A stretch of DNA of 64,000 nt from Tubiluchus corallicola. Lineage: Eukaryota > Priapulida > Priapulimorpha > Priapulimorphida > Tubiluchidae. The notes below the pieces were generated by a model. The model saw only the letters and a list, made by a program, of their open reading frames with translations, was not told the DNA's origin and did not search any database. The stretch covers positions 184,001-248,000 of the forward strand of contig JAQGDQ010000041.1 in the NCBI GenBank assembly GCA_030141605.1, read 5' to 3'. The position numbers were made by a program, and so were the translations under genes. Below are positions 12,019-23,580 of the stretch, one piece after another; positions within the stretch are counted from its first letter, which is position 1; each line of letters begins with the position of its first letter.

Positions 12019-13744
12019 ATTCTCAGCACCTCTTTTTGTGTTTTTTCCAAACAGTCCCATTCGTGTTTTTTAATATTCATCCATGTTTCACAATTGCTCA
12101 ACACTGATGGGATTAGCATTGTTTCAAACACAAGTAATCTTACATCCATTGCTTTACTACCTACATTTTGCTCATTTCGAATTTACATTATTTCTCTTAT
12201 CATATAATTTGGCTTTTCCATTCTTTTTTCAAGTAATAATTCTAGTTACATTTTGCATTTAGCCAGTCGCCTAAATATTTATACTGGTCTGTCCTGTGAA
12301 TTATTCCATTTCTTAATTTACCTACTATTTCTTCATTATCTTTTTTCCTAGTAAATTTAGTTTTCATATATTTAGTTTTTATCAAGCTGAATGTTGACTT
12401 CTTGGTGTTTTCCAATACTTTAAAAGTTTCTATCGCTTTCATGATTGTTTGTTTAGACCCTGAGCTATCACATCATCTACATATAGCACAGTTCCCACAG
12501 TCAAATTACAGCTTAGACATGTACTTGGAAAATGTTTATTATTTATTACATCATTCATTGTAATTGAACACAATTTTGATCCATCTGGGGTGTCTTGTCT
12601 CACTGATTCTACTATTTTGATGTCTTCTATTAATGCTATTGTGGTTTCAATTATTTCGCTTCTATGTTCATATTATACACCAATAATGCATGCTGTGCAC
12701 CCATTTTCCACATTTCGATTACCGAATCCCGTAACTATGATTTATCAAATCATTTTTGTACGTCCCCAAATAGGAAATAAATACCATTATACAGCATCCT
12801 GTTATAATCAATTAATCCCTTAATGTGAGCAAATTATCTGATGTGATTCTATGTTTTTTCCTTCATTTTGTATTATACTCACGGGATTTTGAAAAATTTC
12901 AAAATTCCTATTTATTATAATTATCAAACAGCTTTGCAGTCACACTTGTAAAAAAATCCCTCTTCTATTTTCCATATCTTTTTTGACACCTTCCTTTATA
13001 CATTTATTTCATTTCCATTTTTTCCAATCCTCTGGTATTTCTTTAGTCACTTGTATTATTCTAAACATTCACGTAAAGCTATTAGTCCTTCACCCGTCAT
13101 TATCAACATTTCGTTTTTCCAGCCTCTTTGATCTGCCTGTTGTTTTCTTTTTTAATTTTTTTTCCTTTTTAACTTCGTATTCTGTTATTAATTGTGTTTC
13201 AATTTTCTTAGCTACTATTTGCAGTTGCTGCATAAATGTATTAACCCTTGCTTCAATTTCTTGCTCCATTTCAGATTCTGCATTTCTAGGCTTTAACAAC
13301 ATCTTTGTAATACTTTGTAAATATTTCTTTTATTTCTTCTGGAGATTCGACTGTTCCCCTTTTGATCATTATTCCACTATATCCACTTTTGTACTTTTAT
13401 CCATTCTTTTTTTTTAAATACGATGATGTTCTGTTCATAATTTGGTAAAGGCCTACCAGAAAGAAAAACTGAAATTTTTAATTGTCAGTCAAAGTTATTT
13501 ATATTAAAAAGTAATGTGATCATTTGGTATAGGTTTGTTAGTTGTCCTTCGAGTTTCTCTCTACAAACAACATGCAAAGGACAATCACGCAAAAAACGTT
13601 TAATATTTTCAATGCGAAAACCACAGATACAAATTTTAAAAATAATGTCACACATCAAATCCCAGCAACCGTGGCTGTTTAAATGCTCACCTTTAACTGA
13701 GAGAAACCCACCCTTAATCGTGTACGATGAATATAATTAGGGGG

Positions 13745-14410
13745 TGAACCGTATGAGTAATAATGAGTCTATTAATGAAAGTCAAGTGTTTTTTCAAACA
13801 CTAACAAAACGGCCAATGGTGGGAGCTTGTTGTATGAAAATGGGAAGAGCCATGTTGCAATCAGGGAAAAAAGATTTATAAAATGTTCACTATACACATG
13901 AAACAATGCAAAGTTATCACAATTTCGAAGGTTATATGTGGATAAGTTCTGAATAACCAGATGCAACAAATTATGTAAATAAAACGGTGACATTTTATTT
14001 ACAATTTTATAAAACAATGCCAACTCATGAAATAACCGTCTTTTAAAAAGATATTCAAATCCACTATCATGTAACAGTTTGTTTGTGAACCCTTCATTGC
14101 TTTGCAACTTGGATAAGCTGCAGTTTTCCGAGTTTTCTCTAACATATTTGATAAAAAGGACGGAATATTACACCATACTGGGCTAGCATATTTTAGAATG
14201 GGCTTGATCGTTGATTTATAAAGATGCTCAAGAACAAAACCTGCTATAACACGGGATATTTTTTTAATATGATCGATGCTTGGCTGGGCCTTTTCAATTA
14301 TGTAGTGTACATGATGTTCCCATTTTAGCTTTGACTGAAAGAAGATACCTAAATGTTTGCAAAAGGATACATCATCAATAGGTGTGCTTCTAATTTTCAG
14401 GCACTAGCTA
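13745..14410 (-). mobile_element. Decayed CR1/Jockey-type reverse transcriptase C-terminal fragment
   Basis: Minus-strand reading gives, in order, CKHLGIFFQSKLKWEHHV (near 14340), IKPILKYASPVW (near 14200), RRLFHELALFYKIVNKM (near 14020), YNLRNCDNF (near 13920) and a W-x-x-x-x-x-x-x-x-N-x-L-P-P block (near 13810). This is the standard order of motifs after the catalytic domain of CR1/Jockey-group elements. It is 5'-truncated with frame breaks. Confidence 0.7.
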
Positions 14411-15587
14411 ACGTATGTCATTTGGATTACCTAGTCTTGTGGTAAACCTTTCAATGATACAATTTTAACAATTTTTATATTCTTTTACCCTTCTTGTCAC
14501 GTCAAATCAGGATTAATGAATTGAGTATATCTTTGCAGTCTTTTTATCACAAAGATATTTGGCTTTTACGAATATTTGAGACTAGTAATTGATAATAATA
14601 AGTGACCCTTTAACCCATTTAGCCAAAGTCAACAAAGTTTGTGCCATACGTGCCACAACTTACCATAAGTGTCTTTCCTGTAAGTTATACGACTCTAAGT
14701 ACTGCTTTTTGGGAGTTATTACATGATATAGCAGAAACTGACAAATGCCCATTTATCTTGATCCTTTGACCTTAGCGTTACAGTATACTACACCAGTGTT
14801 TCAGCTGCCAATCAAAACAAGTTTTATGACTGTAGCTCCTGTACTTTTCCGTGTATTGATATGACCGTGTTTAGGCATTTTAGCCCATGTCACGTGACTT
14901 GACCATGTCCACTAAATGAAAAATACTTAATGCACGTTTGCACTTCTGCTTTTACCGAACCACTTTAATTGCTTGAATACTGACTCACTGTAGAAGTTCG
15001 GATGGTTTCTGTTGAACTTTATGCAGTGGGCATGTGCAAATTTTGTTAATTACCAACGATTTTGTTGTGATGCTATAGTGGTTTTGTTTGGGAGAAAGGT
15101 TCAACTTTTGTTTTGTTGCTATTTGTGCCACACCTAGGCAGATTTGGGGGAAAGGAAAAGTGGCTAAAACCCGAATTCTAGTCAGGTTCCTCCTAATGAC
15201 TCCTGAATGGGTTTTATATGTGTGATGCAAATGATAAATGATATACATTAGTTCTTTTGATTAGCGTTCACAGAAAGAAATTAGGATTATTTAGTGCAAC
15301 AATTTTTTAGGACCTATTTGTTTGTTTTTCATTCAATTAGATATAGCTGCTCTATTTTGTAGCTATTACCAAGCTATTTAATGCTAAACCTTTTTTCTTT
15401 TATTTTCAAATGCCTCTCCTCAGTGTACTGTAATGTCTGTGGACATGTTGAGAATGCTTATTTAATATTGGACAATGGTCTGACATTAAAAAAATTGTAA
15501 TGGCATTTACAAAGATTAAGACAAAGTTCTGTATTTGGCTGTTATCTTGTAGAAGATCCATAATTCTCTGTTCATGACTTCATAAAG
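14411..15587. other. Unassigned region upstream of the recognised FANCB-like exons
   Basis: The missing 5' exons of the FANCB-like gene should lie here or further left, but I could not identify them. A pyrimidine-rich acceptor (CTCCTCAG) ends at about 15422 and is followed by one open frame to about 15568. It has no donor that fits and no clear similarity. Confidence 0.35.
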
Positions 15588-18464
15588 GGCCGTACCTCCA
15601 TCTTGAATGAAGTAATGGATACCAGAGACTGTGACAGCCTACAAAGATCTAGGACCATTTTAAACTGTCGGCTTCAAGTAAGATTAAAATTCTGACATAC
15701 ATGTTTGCTAATACGTGATGTATAGAAAGTATCTAAAGTAAAAGCAAATTTTACATGTTTTGATCTATGCTATAAGTTTATATTCAGTAATGTTTAAGAA
15801 AGTGGAAAGGATATGTTTTTGCGTTGCTTCACAATAAATGTAGGCCTATGTTATGTCACATTCTGGGATTTATTGTTAGCAGCAATTTACTGAACAGAAA
15901 CACTGAATTAAAATTTAAATCAGATTTAAGTTTTAATGTTACATTTTTACACATATATTTGAGTCTATATATACACATATATGAACAGTATTTATTAGAG
16001 ACTAATGGTGTTACTATTTTGACACCGAACGTGAAAGATGGGAAATGTGAAATAGTTTGGATGCAGTCTTGATTTGTATGAGGGACGTTCTGCTTACATT
16101 GCATATGCCTTAACTACTAGACCATTACATCTCCGAGTGATCAAGGCAGTCTAAAATTCATCCTTTATAGCTGGCCAGTTAAATCAAAATTAGCATTTCC
16201 AGTGCTAGATCACTCACACTAAGGCAATTCGAACTAATTAGATTATTTTATTTTTATTAATTTTGATCCAGATGGTTTGTTAGTGATTAATTCATTATTA
16301 TAGTCTTGATGCCAAGATTATTACTAGTGATGTGTTACAAACCCACATTTAATTAAATTTTGATACCAACCTTGAAAGATAGGAAATGTGAAAATGCTGG
16401 ATTTGCTGAATTTGGTTGGTCATCTATAAAGGATGAACTTTGTACTGCTTATGCAATGGGAGATAGGAGGTTGCTTAATGGTGAAGGGGCCCGCAGTGTA
16501 AGCAGAAGGCCTTTGATTCAAATCCAGGTTGCATTCAACTTCTTCACATTTCCTATCGTTCAAGTTTGACATCAAAATTTAATTAATTGTGGGTTTTTAA
16601 CATCATTAATAATGATCTTGTCATTAAGGTGATTATAATTAGAGCTTTAATTTAAGCTGCCCTAACTTGGACTGGCTCTAAAATTTTATGTGGTACTTTG
16701 TGGTAAGCATTTGGTGCCATCCTTTAAATAGAAAGAGAAAACATTGTAAGTTTATGCTTCTTTAACTTAAGAAAATAACTTAACTTGGTGAGAGTTTCTT
16801 ATAGTCTGGTCTAAAATGTCTCCACGATGCTGAATTTTTGGATAAGGAGAAATCCAGGCTCATTCAAACAATATCCTATTCACTGAAGAGGATGACAGGA
16901 GAGGATGTGTCGTTTACTGAGGAAGACAGTTTTTTGGTGAGTCAGTAATTGGAAGTATATATCTCATTACAAGGGCTACAAGACGGCCATTATAATTATT
17001 AATTATATGTTATTAAATATTCCTATAAGCGATACATGCCATGCAATTTGCTTAGAGAATCTTTGAGCACTTGACTTGTGAAAATGGTGGCTGCTTTGCA
17101 CACTAGAGGGCAAACTTCAGTTCCCACATGAGCATAAAGTGTGTTTAAAATATAACATTAGTGCCTCATTCAAACGTGCTAATTATAGGAGAAATAAAAG
17201 ACATTTCATTGTTGTTAGGCATAGATAATAATCTGAACAGAAATGCTGGATTTTAATGCAAGCATTTCCTCGAAGAATGAACATTGCATTCTTCAACTGA
17301 GGCTTTTCAAGAAGCCAGCTTAGTAAATTTGACTTGAATTTGTAGTCCTGCGTTCTTGAATCTGGGTTCAGTACCTGGACTGGATTTTTCCCTATACTGA
17401 TAAACATTGCCTGGTGTTATTTATTTTATTTTATTCAAATAGCCAGTGACACAAACTGCTGTCACAGTTTACATCACTTATCAATATCAAAATCCACTCT
17501 AAATGTTTGACTCTTATGCGGCATAGACCTTACAAAAAAGTTATAAAAATATCAAATATAAATGTTCACAGAATTGCAATTGTGTTAACAGATGTAAAAA
17601 TTTCAATAAAAGCACACATCCTGTCAAGCTGTGCAGGATAGCAGACAATGACTTAGTCCTTAAGCAGTGAAAATGCTTGCCAAATTATAATATTGGTGAT
17701 GCATTGAGTAGTAGAAGAGATTTAATTTCATGTTTTCAATAAAGATTTTTTATGCAAATGCTTTTTTTCCACATATATTTTTTGCTGTTTTTCAGTGTGG
17801 ATTAGTTCCTCTGATAGGAGAACCTTTGCAGCAAGCCCCAAATCTTGATGATGTCACTAAAAGTGGCATAATTGTTGATGACATTTGGCACACAGTCATC
17901 CGTGATACCATTGTTATAGCAGCAGATATTACAAATGATGGGCAGTGGTATGTTTGCATATTTGTTACTGTAGTTACCATTCTTGTAATAGCAATATTTT
18001 CTTTGTTAAAATTCTAATAAATGCTGTCATTAAGTTTAGAGTGATTATGATTCCCTTATCTTGTCTTTTTGGAAAAATAATTATTAGTAACGTCTGAAGT
18101 AGGTGGCCATTATTTCATCTATACATCTTTTCTACATATATCTAACTGAAATACGTTCATCAATATATACCTTATAATGAAAGCTTTTATAAAACATTAC
18201 TGAATGAAGGTCAAAGTCGCCACGTCTAGGAATCAGATTATAGCACGTTCAGGACTAGAGAATTTTCTCACCAAAAAATTTGCAAGTAACTTGCCAAGAA
18301 ACTTGCAGTAGTGATCAGACTAGCAAAACACTACTCTTGTGAATTGTTTGTCTCTACATCAGCTAGAAACTGTCGCTAGTTTTTGCAATGAACAGAGGTT
18401 GTTTCTATTTGCTTCTCTCTCTTTCTCTCTCTCTCACTCTCTCTCTCCCTCTCTCTCTCTCTCT

Positions 18465-18556
<92 letters not shown>

Positions 18557-21500
18557 TCTCTTTCTCTCTCTTACTCTCCTTCTGTCCATCTCTTTCCTCG
18601 CACTCTCTTACTCTGCACTACACATAAACTGCTTGATGGTTATTTGAATTTTGAATGTATACATAATTTTGAGTAGGTGTAATTTGTCTTATTTGCAATA
18701 TTTAGTGTGCTTCTCACATTCATGATAGCCTATATGATAGTTTTCCATGAACGAAAGATTATTGGCTATAATACCAAGGTCGGAGGACAGTTGTCAGACC
18801 ATGTCCCCTGGCAAAGTCTCTCCAACTCCGTTCGCTTTTATCTCATCATGTAAATGATTCACCCAACTTCACCAGACAGTCAAAGTTTGTCAGTTGTGTA
18901 AACCAGGCATTAGAATTGTACTCACATTAAAGTTGTAACTAAAAGATCCAATGACATTTTTACAATTCTTGGAAATTTACACTTAGACACAAGATATTTA
19001 AGCAGCTAGATATATGAAACTTCTGAGTGAACTGCAAAAGTTTTACTCTGTGTGCCAACTTACGTTAGTGTTTCAAATATGCAAGATTTGCAAGAGAGAT
19101 AAGAAAGAATATGAGTTTCTTTTGCATTAGTAAAAACAAGGCATGTTATGCATATATATTGTACTGTAATTTCAATACATTTAATTGTGTATTAAAATGC
19201 ACAAACTGCTTCTTTTTGATGAGGAGCTAATTGTGGGAACTGTATCTTTTCGGGTGTATACTTTTGCACCCAGAATTTCCAACATTATGCAGAATGTAGA
19301 TTACATGTAGCCGATCTGGCTAGTAATTTGGACCATTCCATATACTTTAACTGTGCATACAGTTCTTCGATAAAGTTTCTTCACCTTTAAAAATCTGATT
19401 AATTATTTAGCAACTAACTTACTAAAAGCAGATCATAAGTTTATGTCTGCATGGTTTTACATTGACTCAGGCTCAATTTTGTAGTACTTTTTCAAAGGAT
19501 TGCTGATATAAAATAATTCTGCTTCCTCATGTATTTGAAAAAAACGAAACAAACAAATTTTTCTTGTCAAAGTTCTTGAAGTTCATTTTAGCTAGTGTTT
19601 TTTTTTGTTTATAGCATGCATCCATCACTTTCTTATCCTGTTATTTCCTTGTCTGTCAATTAAATATAAAAGTGTTAAAATTTCTAGTTGTTCAGTTTTT
19701 AATGTTTAGCTATGGTGAGCCTTGCGCTACAAATTTGTGGTGCCTGTGCAAAATTTATGCTACTAGAGTTAGACTGACATTACTGCTTTGTTTCTGGCAT
19801 ATTGACATACTTTGTTTCAGGAATGTATGTGACGTTACACTACTACCAGTGATGGACACTGATTCACATACATCACACTGCAGACTTGTGAGAATAATAA
19901 ATGGCAGATACTGCAACATTCCTCATCATTGCATTACTCCTACGGACGATGCTGACTTAGAGTTACTCATGTCACACTCTCAGGGGATTAAGCGAAAAAC
20001 ACCATCTGGTGTCGAAGACAGCTTTATTGAACCTAATATTCTCAAGCATAGTCAGAGTGCATGTGTTTTAACTGTGATAAATCTACCATACTTTTCATGT
20101 CCAAAACTGAACTGTGATCTACATTTACAGTGCAGCCTGATGCCAACTGAATTAAGAAGTAATGGTACTGGGAAGAAGCGGGACTTATGCTTTTCGTGCG
20201 GTAGTCTTACAATCAATTATGCTGAAATTACAGATGCATTGTCCAATGCCTTCCTGTGGCAATCAGAACGACTTCTAACATGTAAGTTTTATTAATAGGC
20301 CATGTGTAAAAACATGCATCACCATAGAGATGTAAATTACATTTATTCCTTGCCTGCCCATCAGTATCTGATTCACTGTACATTAAAAGAAATTCATAAA
20401 CAATATATGTTGTACAGCTTTAACTTACTACAGATATTACTTGCAGCATGTTTGTACTTGATACTGAAGCCAACATTTCTTACAGTTCAAGAAGCTGATC
20501 GTTTGTTGGCTTGTTTAAACTGTGCACAGAAGCACATTGATGTGACAGTGAGGGCTCTACATACCAATTTAAACAACATAAGAACAATGCTAATGTCATT
20601 GGGACTAGTACAGCACCCAATATTCAAGCTCTTCTACAGATATAGATGCGAGACTGATATCCGGGTTTTTATCGGAGTAGTACGAAGACACAAGGTTGCA
20701 ATGACTATATATGCTTGGTAAATGTGTTTTATTTTCTTGTCCAGAATGTCAATGTTTTCAAATATGGCCTTCCACTTCAGGCTGGCAATGTCTCAATTCT
20801 CCTGCCTTTTGTTTTTTCCACATCCTGCTCATTGTTCAAAACGAAGAAGCTTGTCCCATATTTGACAATAGCGTGTATGTAAGAGTTTTAGAATTGCCAT
20901 ATCAGTTTCAACATAATTCTCCGTCAGAATATACTGTAATAATGCCCGATTTACATACTGTACCATCGGAATGAAAAATTTCAATATTGAATACTTTATG
21001 TCAAATTTCCGGTAGTTAGCAGTAAATACATTGTTTGACAGCCTTTTATATGACTATTCAATGTCCCGTATCAAAGCTGCGTGTATGCAGCTTGTGTAAA
21101 GGGTTGCCAGTTTCTGTGATTGTCCTCCAGATTGATTCCTGCAGCATACAGTGGGCAATCCTAGCATGCCTATATTACGTATGGCAAGAAAAAGCATGTA
21201 GAAGCAAGAAAAAAGAAGCACCTGCATTGACCGAAGCAATTATTTAGAGGACAAGTTGAAATGAAACTTTTGTATAACAACATTCTAGTAAAACCAAATT
21301 TTTATTTTAGTCAATCATTCTGTAACCACTTTTTCAGTGTGACATGCTAAAAATATTTTTGCTGCAACTGTGTGATATTGTATCGTGGTTATGTATTCCA
21401 AATTCATTTGGCATTATTTTGAAATATTAACCGTCGTAGTAATTATATTTGCATAATCAGGCCATATTTTTTGAGGTTAAACTTCAATATTACTTTCAAA

Positions 21501-22302
21501 TTCAGTAACTGACAGTAATTCTCATATACCAATTCTTATATGGTTTTTAAGCAGTTTTATTCACCACTTACAATGTGACACTAAAATTCAGTAAATTAAT
21601 GAAAGCACAACTCATATCCAGAGATGAATGTGCTGCTGCTAGACAAGTATGGGGTTGATAATGTTGCGTTTGGCCACTGATTATAGCGTTTGTTTACACG
21701 ACAACATCCTGGAGGATTTTTGAGAAAATATTATACTATTATTGTATTAAGAAATTTTGTAAATGTAACTGTCTGTAGGTAATTACTCAATGTAGGCCTT
21801 ATTTTTGCCGACAATGGGACTTTTAGATCATTGCAGTACCAGCTGTTTGAAATAGTGATTGAAAAAATTTGAGATTCCAATGCAATTTCTTGGTAGCTAA
21901 ATATACTGATCTCAGATATTCAACTTTTGAAATAACTGTGATTTTACGCTTCTATTACAAACAATTTAAAAAGATCAGTTTCTCTGAAAGATTCTAGTAA
22001 TCTTTATTTTCAGGAAAGAACAACAAATATCGCTGTTCCTCATTTCTTTCTACAACAAATTTCCAGACGATATCTGTATTCTAGAAGAATCAGCAAAACG
22101 GAAAACACCAAACGCTGATCTCGACAAAACTCTTGCGTTAAAAAGCGCTAATCAACATGCGTCTCAAGACTCAAAATCGGCTTGTTCAAGTGATACAACA
22201 AAAGACAGGAATTGTGATGATTACTCAATTGACATGACAACTATCTGTCCAAAGTTCAAAGCAGAACAGAAGCCAGATTTTCAAGATACTAGTAAATCCT
22301 GA
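15588..22302 (+). CDS. FANCB: FANCB-like Fanconi anaemia core-complex subunit, C-terminal six exons (5' incomplete)
   Basis: FANCB is a scaffold of the nuclear Fanconi core complex that, with FANCL and FAAP100, monoubiquitinates FANCD2/FANCI at interstrand crosslinks. Phase-compatible exons are 15588-15677, 16805-16936, 17796-17947, 19821-20281, 20486-20717 and 22014-22302 (1356 nt, 451 residues plus stop). Blocks that line up with vertebrate FANCB as I recall it are SGLKCLHD (vertebrate TGLKVCF), CGLVPLIGE (LVPLCGE), DDIWHTVIRDTIVI (EKIWYRVIDDSLVV), CDVTLLPVMD (NDVTLSLLMD), and a W-K-x-Q block across the last splice junction, where the Trp codon is split. The order is collinear. The last exon adds a Ser/Lys-rich tail. 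The 5' exons (roughly the N-terminal half, including the beta-propeller region) were not found, and the border of the first listed exon is the weakest. Introns carry repeats. Its 3' end converges on the chromodomain gene. Confidence 0.72.
15995..16140 (-). mobile_element. tRNA-like repeat, partial copy 1
   Basis: The minus strand carries a tRNA-like A-box region (ATGGTCTAGTAGTTAAGGC) and about 35 bp later a degenerate B-box-like CATACAAATC. It then continues into the end sequence shared with the element at 16293-16640. The copy is inverted relative to that element and lies in the first recognised FANCB-like intron. Confidence 0.55.
16293..16640 (+). mobile_element. Inverted-repeat element with tRNA-like core, copy 2
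   Basis: The left arm (about 16293-16391, including ACCCACATTTAATTAAATTT and GATAGGAAATGTGAA) is matched in inverse orientation by about 16543-16640 with scattered mismatches, giving arms of about 90-100 bp. Between them lies a tRNA-like region with TGCTTAATGGTGAAGG and the B-box-like GATTCAAATCC. An inverted-repeat (MITE-like) element carrying a possible polymerase III promoter is uncommon. Confidence 0.6.
18286..18585 (+). repeat. Dispersed repeat copy B with (CT)n tract
   Basis: Positions 18286-18420 are the near-identical inverted partner of 7212-7343. They are followed by an imperfect (CT)n tract to about 18585 with C-run and TTCTC interruptions. The tract lies in a FANCB-like intron and produces spurious Ser/Leu open frames. 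Confidence 0.8.
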
Positions 22303-23580
22303 CAAATTACAACGTATAGCATTCTTCAGTACTGATAACTTGCGACTTCAAAAGCAGTTTTTGACTCTGAGCTTATCGTGAAGTGTCTTGCATCTATACA
22401 AGTTAGCCTAGATAGAACAGCAAGAGTTGATGCAGACAAGATGGTTTAATAGTTAATTACTGAGGACTGAGCCACAACTGTTCCTTGTTAATCAACGATT
22501 CTAATTCCACCAATGAGTAATAATACATAAAGATAGTAGTTTAAAAACCTGTTACTTGGCATCACCTTATCAATAAGAAAATTAAATACGGCATGCTGTC
22601 CGAAGAATTTTATAGAAAAATAGAAATTCCATGTGTATAAAAAAATTAGTCTAGACCTTTTGCTAGTATTATTTCATCACAAACATTTCAGTAAAAATCA
22701 GAGAATGGTGTCACAGAATTTAATTATTTATTACAGTTACCTTTGTCAACCATCTTAACAGCTAAACCCCAGACAAATAGATTACAGTATTAAAGTACAA
22801 AAGGGTAATATGGTACTATTAAGACTGTAAATAACATGCATGTAACAACCTAATGCCATCATTACATTTTCCTTGAACATGTATATGTAAATTACCATTT
22901 CTTAAAACTGAAACTTATACAGTTTTTAATCTAAAAATCACCCTCAAAATATTTACACATAATTTACACCCAATTTACATTTCATAAAGAATGTGCATTT
23001 TATTATTAAAAGCGTGTGTATATAGTTACCGTGGTAGGTACAATCAGAACCTTGATCCTTATAAAATGTTAACAAAAATAAAATTTTCAATCCAATGTGT
23101 TGAAAATATGACACTGCAGTGCAAAGCAATAATTTTTTACATAATTATTTAATGCTTTTAGTTATACAGAAATATCAGCTACACAATTTTTGTTAATAAA
23201 AATTTCTCTTGTTAAACACATAATTTAATAATAGTTGATTCAATATTTATAAATTATAAAATTAGAGTTCATTCCCATGCATTCTACTGGACTTCACATT
23301 TTTATTTTACTGCATTTTGTTTTGATGGCCAGCTACAGTGCAAGCCTGTCACGAAATTGACTTTGCTTCAAGAAATGGTGTAGAAGTTAAAAACCATAAT
23401 GATGCCTAAATTCTCAATGAGCTAAAAAAGTTTAAGTTTAGCCACTTATGCTAGAAACATTTTTGAGAATAGCCAAAGTTTTCTGCTATGACATTTTAAT
23501 GTCCAAGTGAATGGTAGAACACAGTCAGAGGGTGTTCTTTAACTACAAAGTACGTCAATGAACTCAAATTCAAATCATAA
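22303..23580. other. Region between convergent gene ends (3' UTRs)
   Basis: The stop codons of the FANCB-like gene (+) and the chromodomain gene (-) face each other across about 1.3 kb. A plus-strand AATAAA occurs at 23077-23082, and a minus-strand AATAAA (plus TTTATT) near 23299-23304, so the two 3' ends may nearly meet. Nothing else is visible. Confidence 0.5.
23077..23082 (+). terminator. Candidate polyadenylation signal of the FANCB-like gene
   Basis: AATAAA in AT-rich sequence 775 bp after the FANCB-like stop codon. It is a consensus hexamer only, and nearer variant signals may be used instead. Confidence 0.3.

Larger units (their letters stand above)
10233..13420 (-). mobile_element. 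Decayed non-LTR retrotransposon (reverse transcriptase remnant)
   Basis: Read on the minus strand, fragments of a reverse transcriptase appear in the correct order. A lysine-rich segment lies at 13090-13302. The catalytic box YVDDV is at about 12468-12485. A KTKYM block and YKYLGDWLNAK follow at 12242-12442. The C-terminal domain is at 10233-10559, with KLRFLDGEKYEKRYI and TEHALSCEKLE. Many stops and frameshifts break it, and the 10897-12020 repeat is inserted between the palm and C-terminal parts. The catalytic box and C-terminal type differ from the element at 35.7-40.6 kb, so this is another lineage. Confidence 0.65.

Noticed and set aside
15423-15568. Open frame after a good acceptor, with a KTKFCIWLLS stretch slightly like an early FANCB motif
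   Set aside because: No suitable donor, and nearly 200 residues would be missing between it and the next exon; chance resemblance is more likely.
18339-18647. Overlapping Ser/Leu-rich open frames
   Set aside because: They translate the dispersed repeat and its CT tract inside a FANCB-like intron.
19672-19820. Extension of the fourth listed FANCB-like exon to an upstream Met, with a YGEPCATNL stretch resembling a FANCB motif
   Set aside because: The motif belongs much earlier in FANCB, and TTGTTTCAG at 19820 is a strong acceptor giving the correct phase.
20731-20974. Open frame between the fifth and sixth listed FANCB-like exons with a pyrimidine-rich acceptor
   Set aside because: Joining it after the exon ending at 20717 makes an immediate stop (TG + A), whereas 22014 restores Trp and the FANCB-like W-K-x-Q block.
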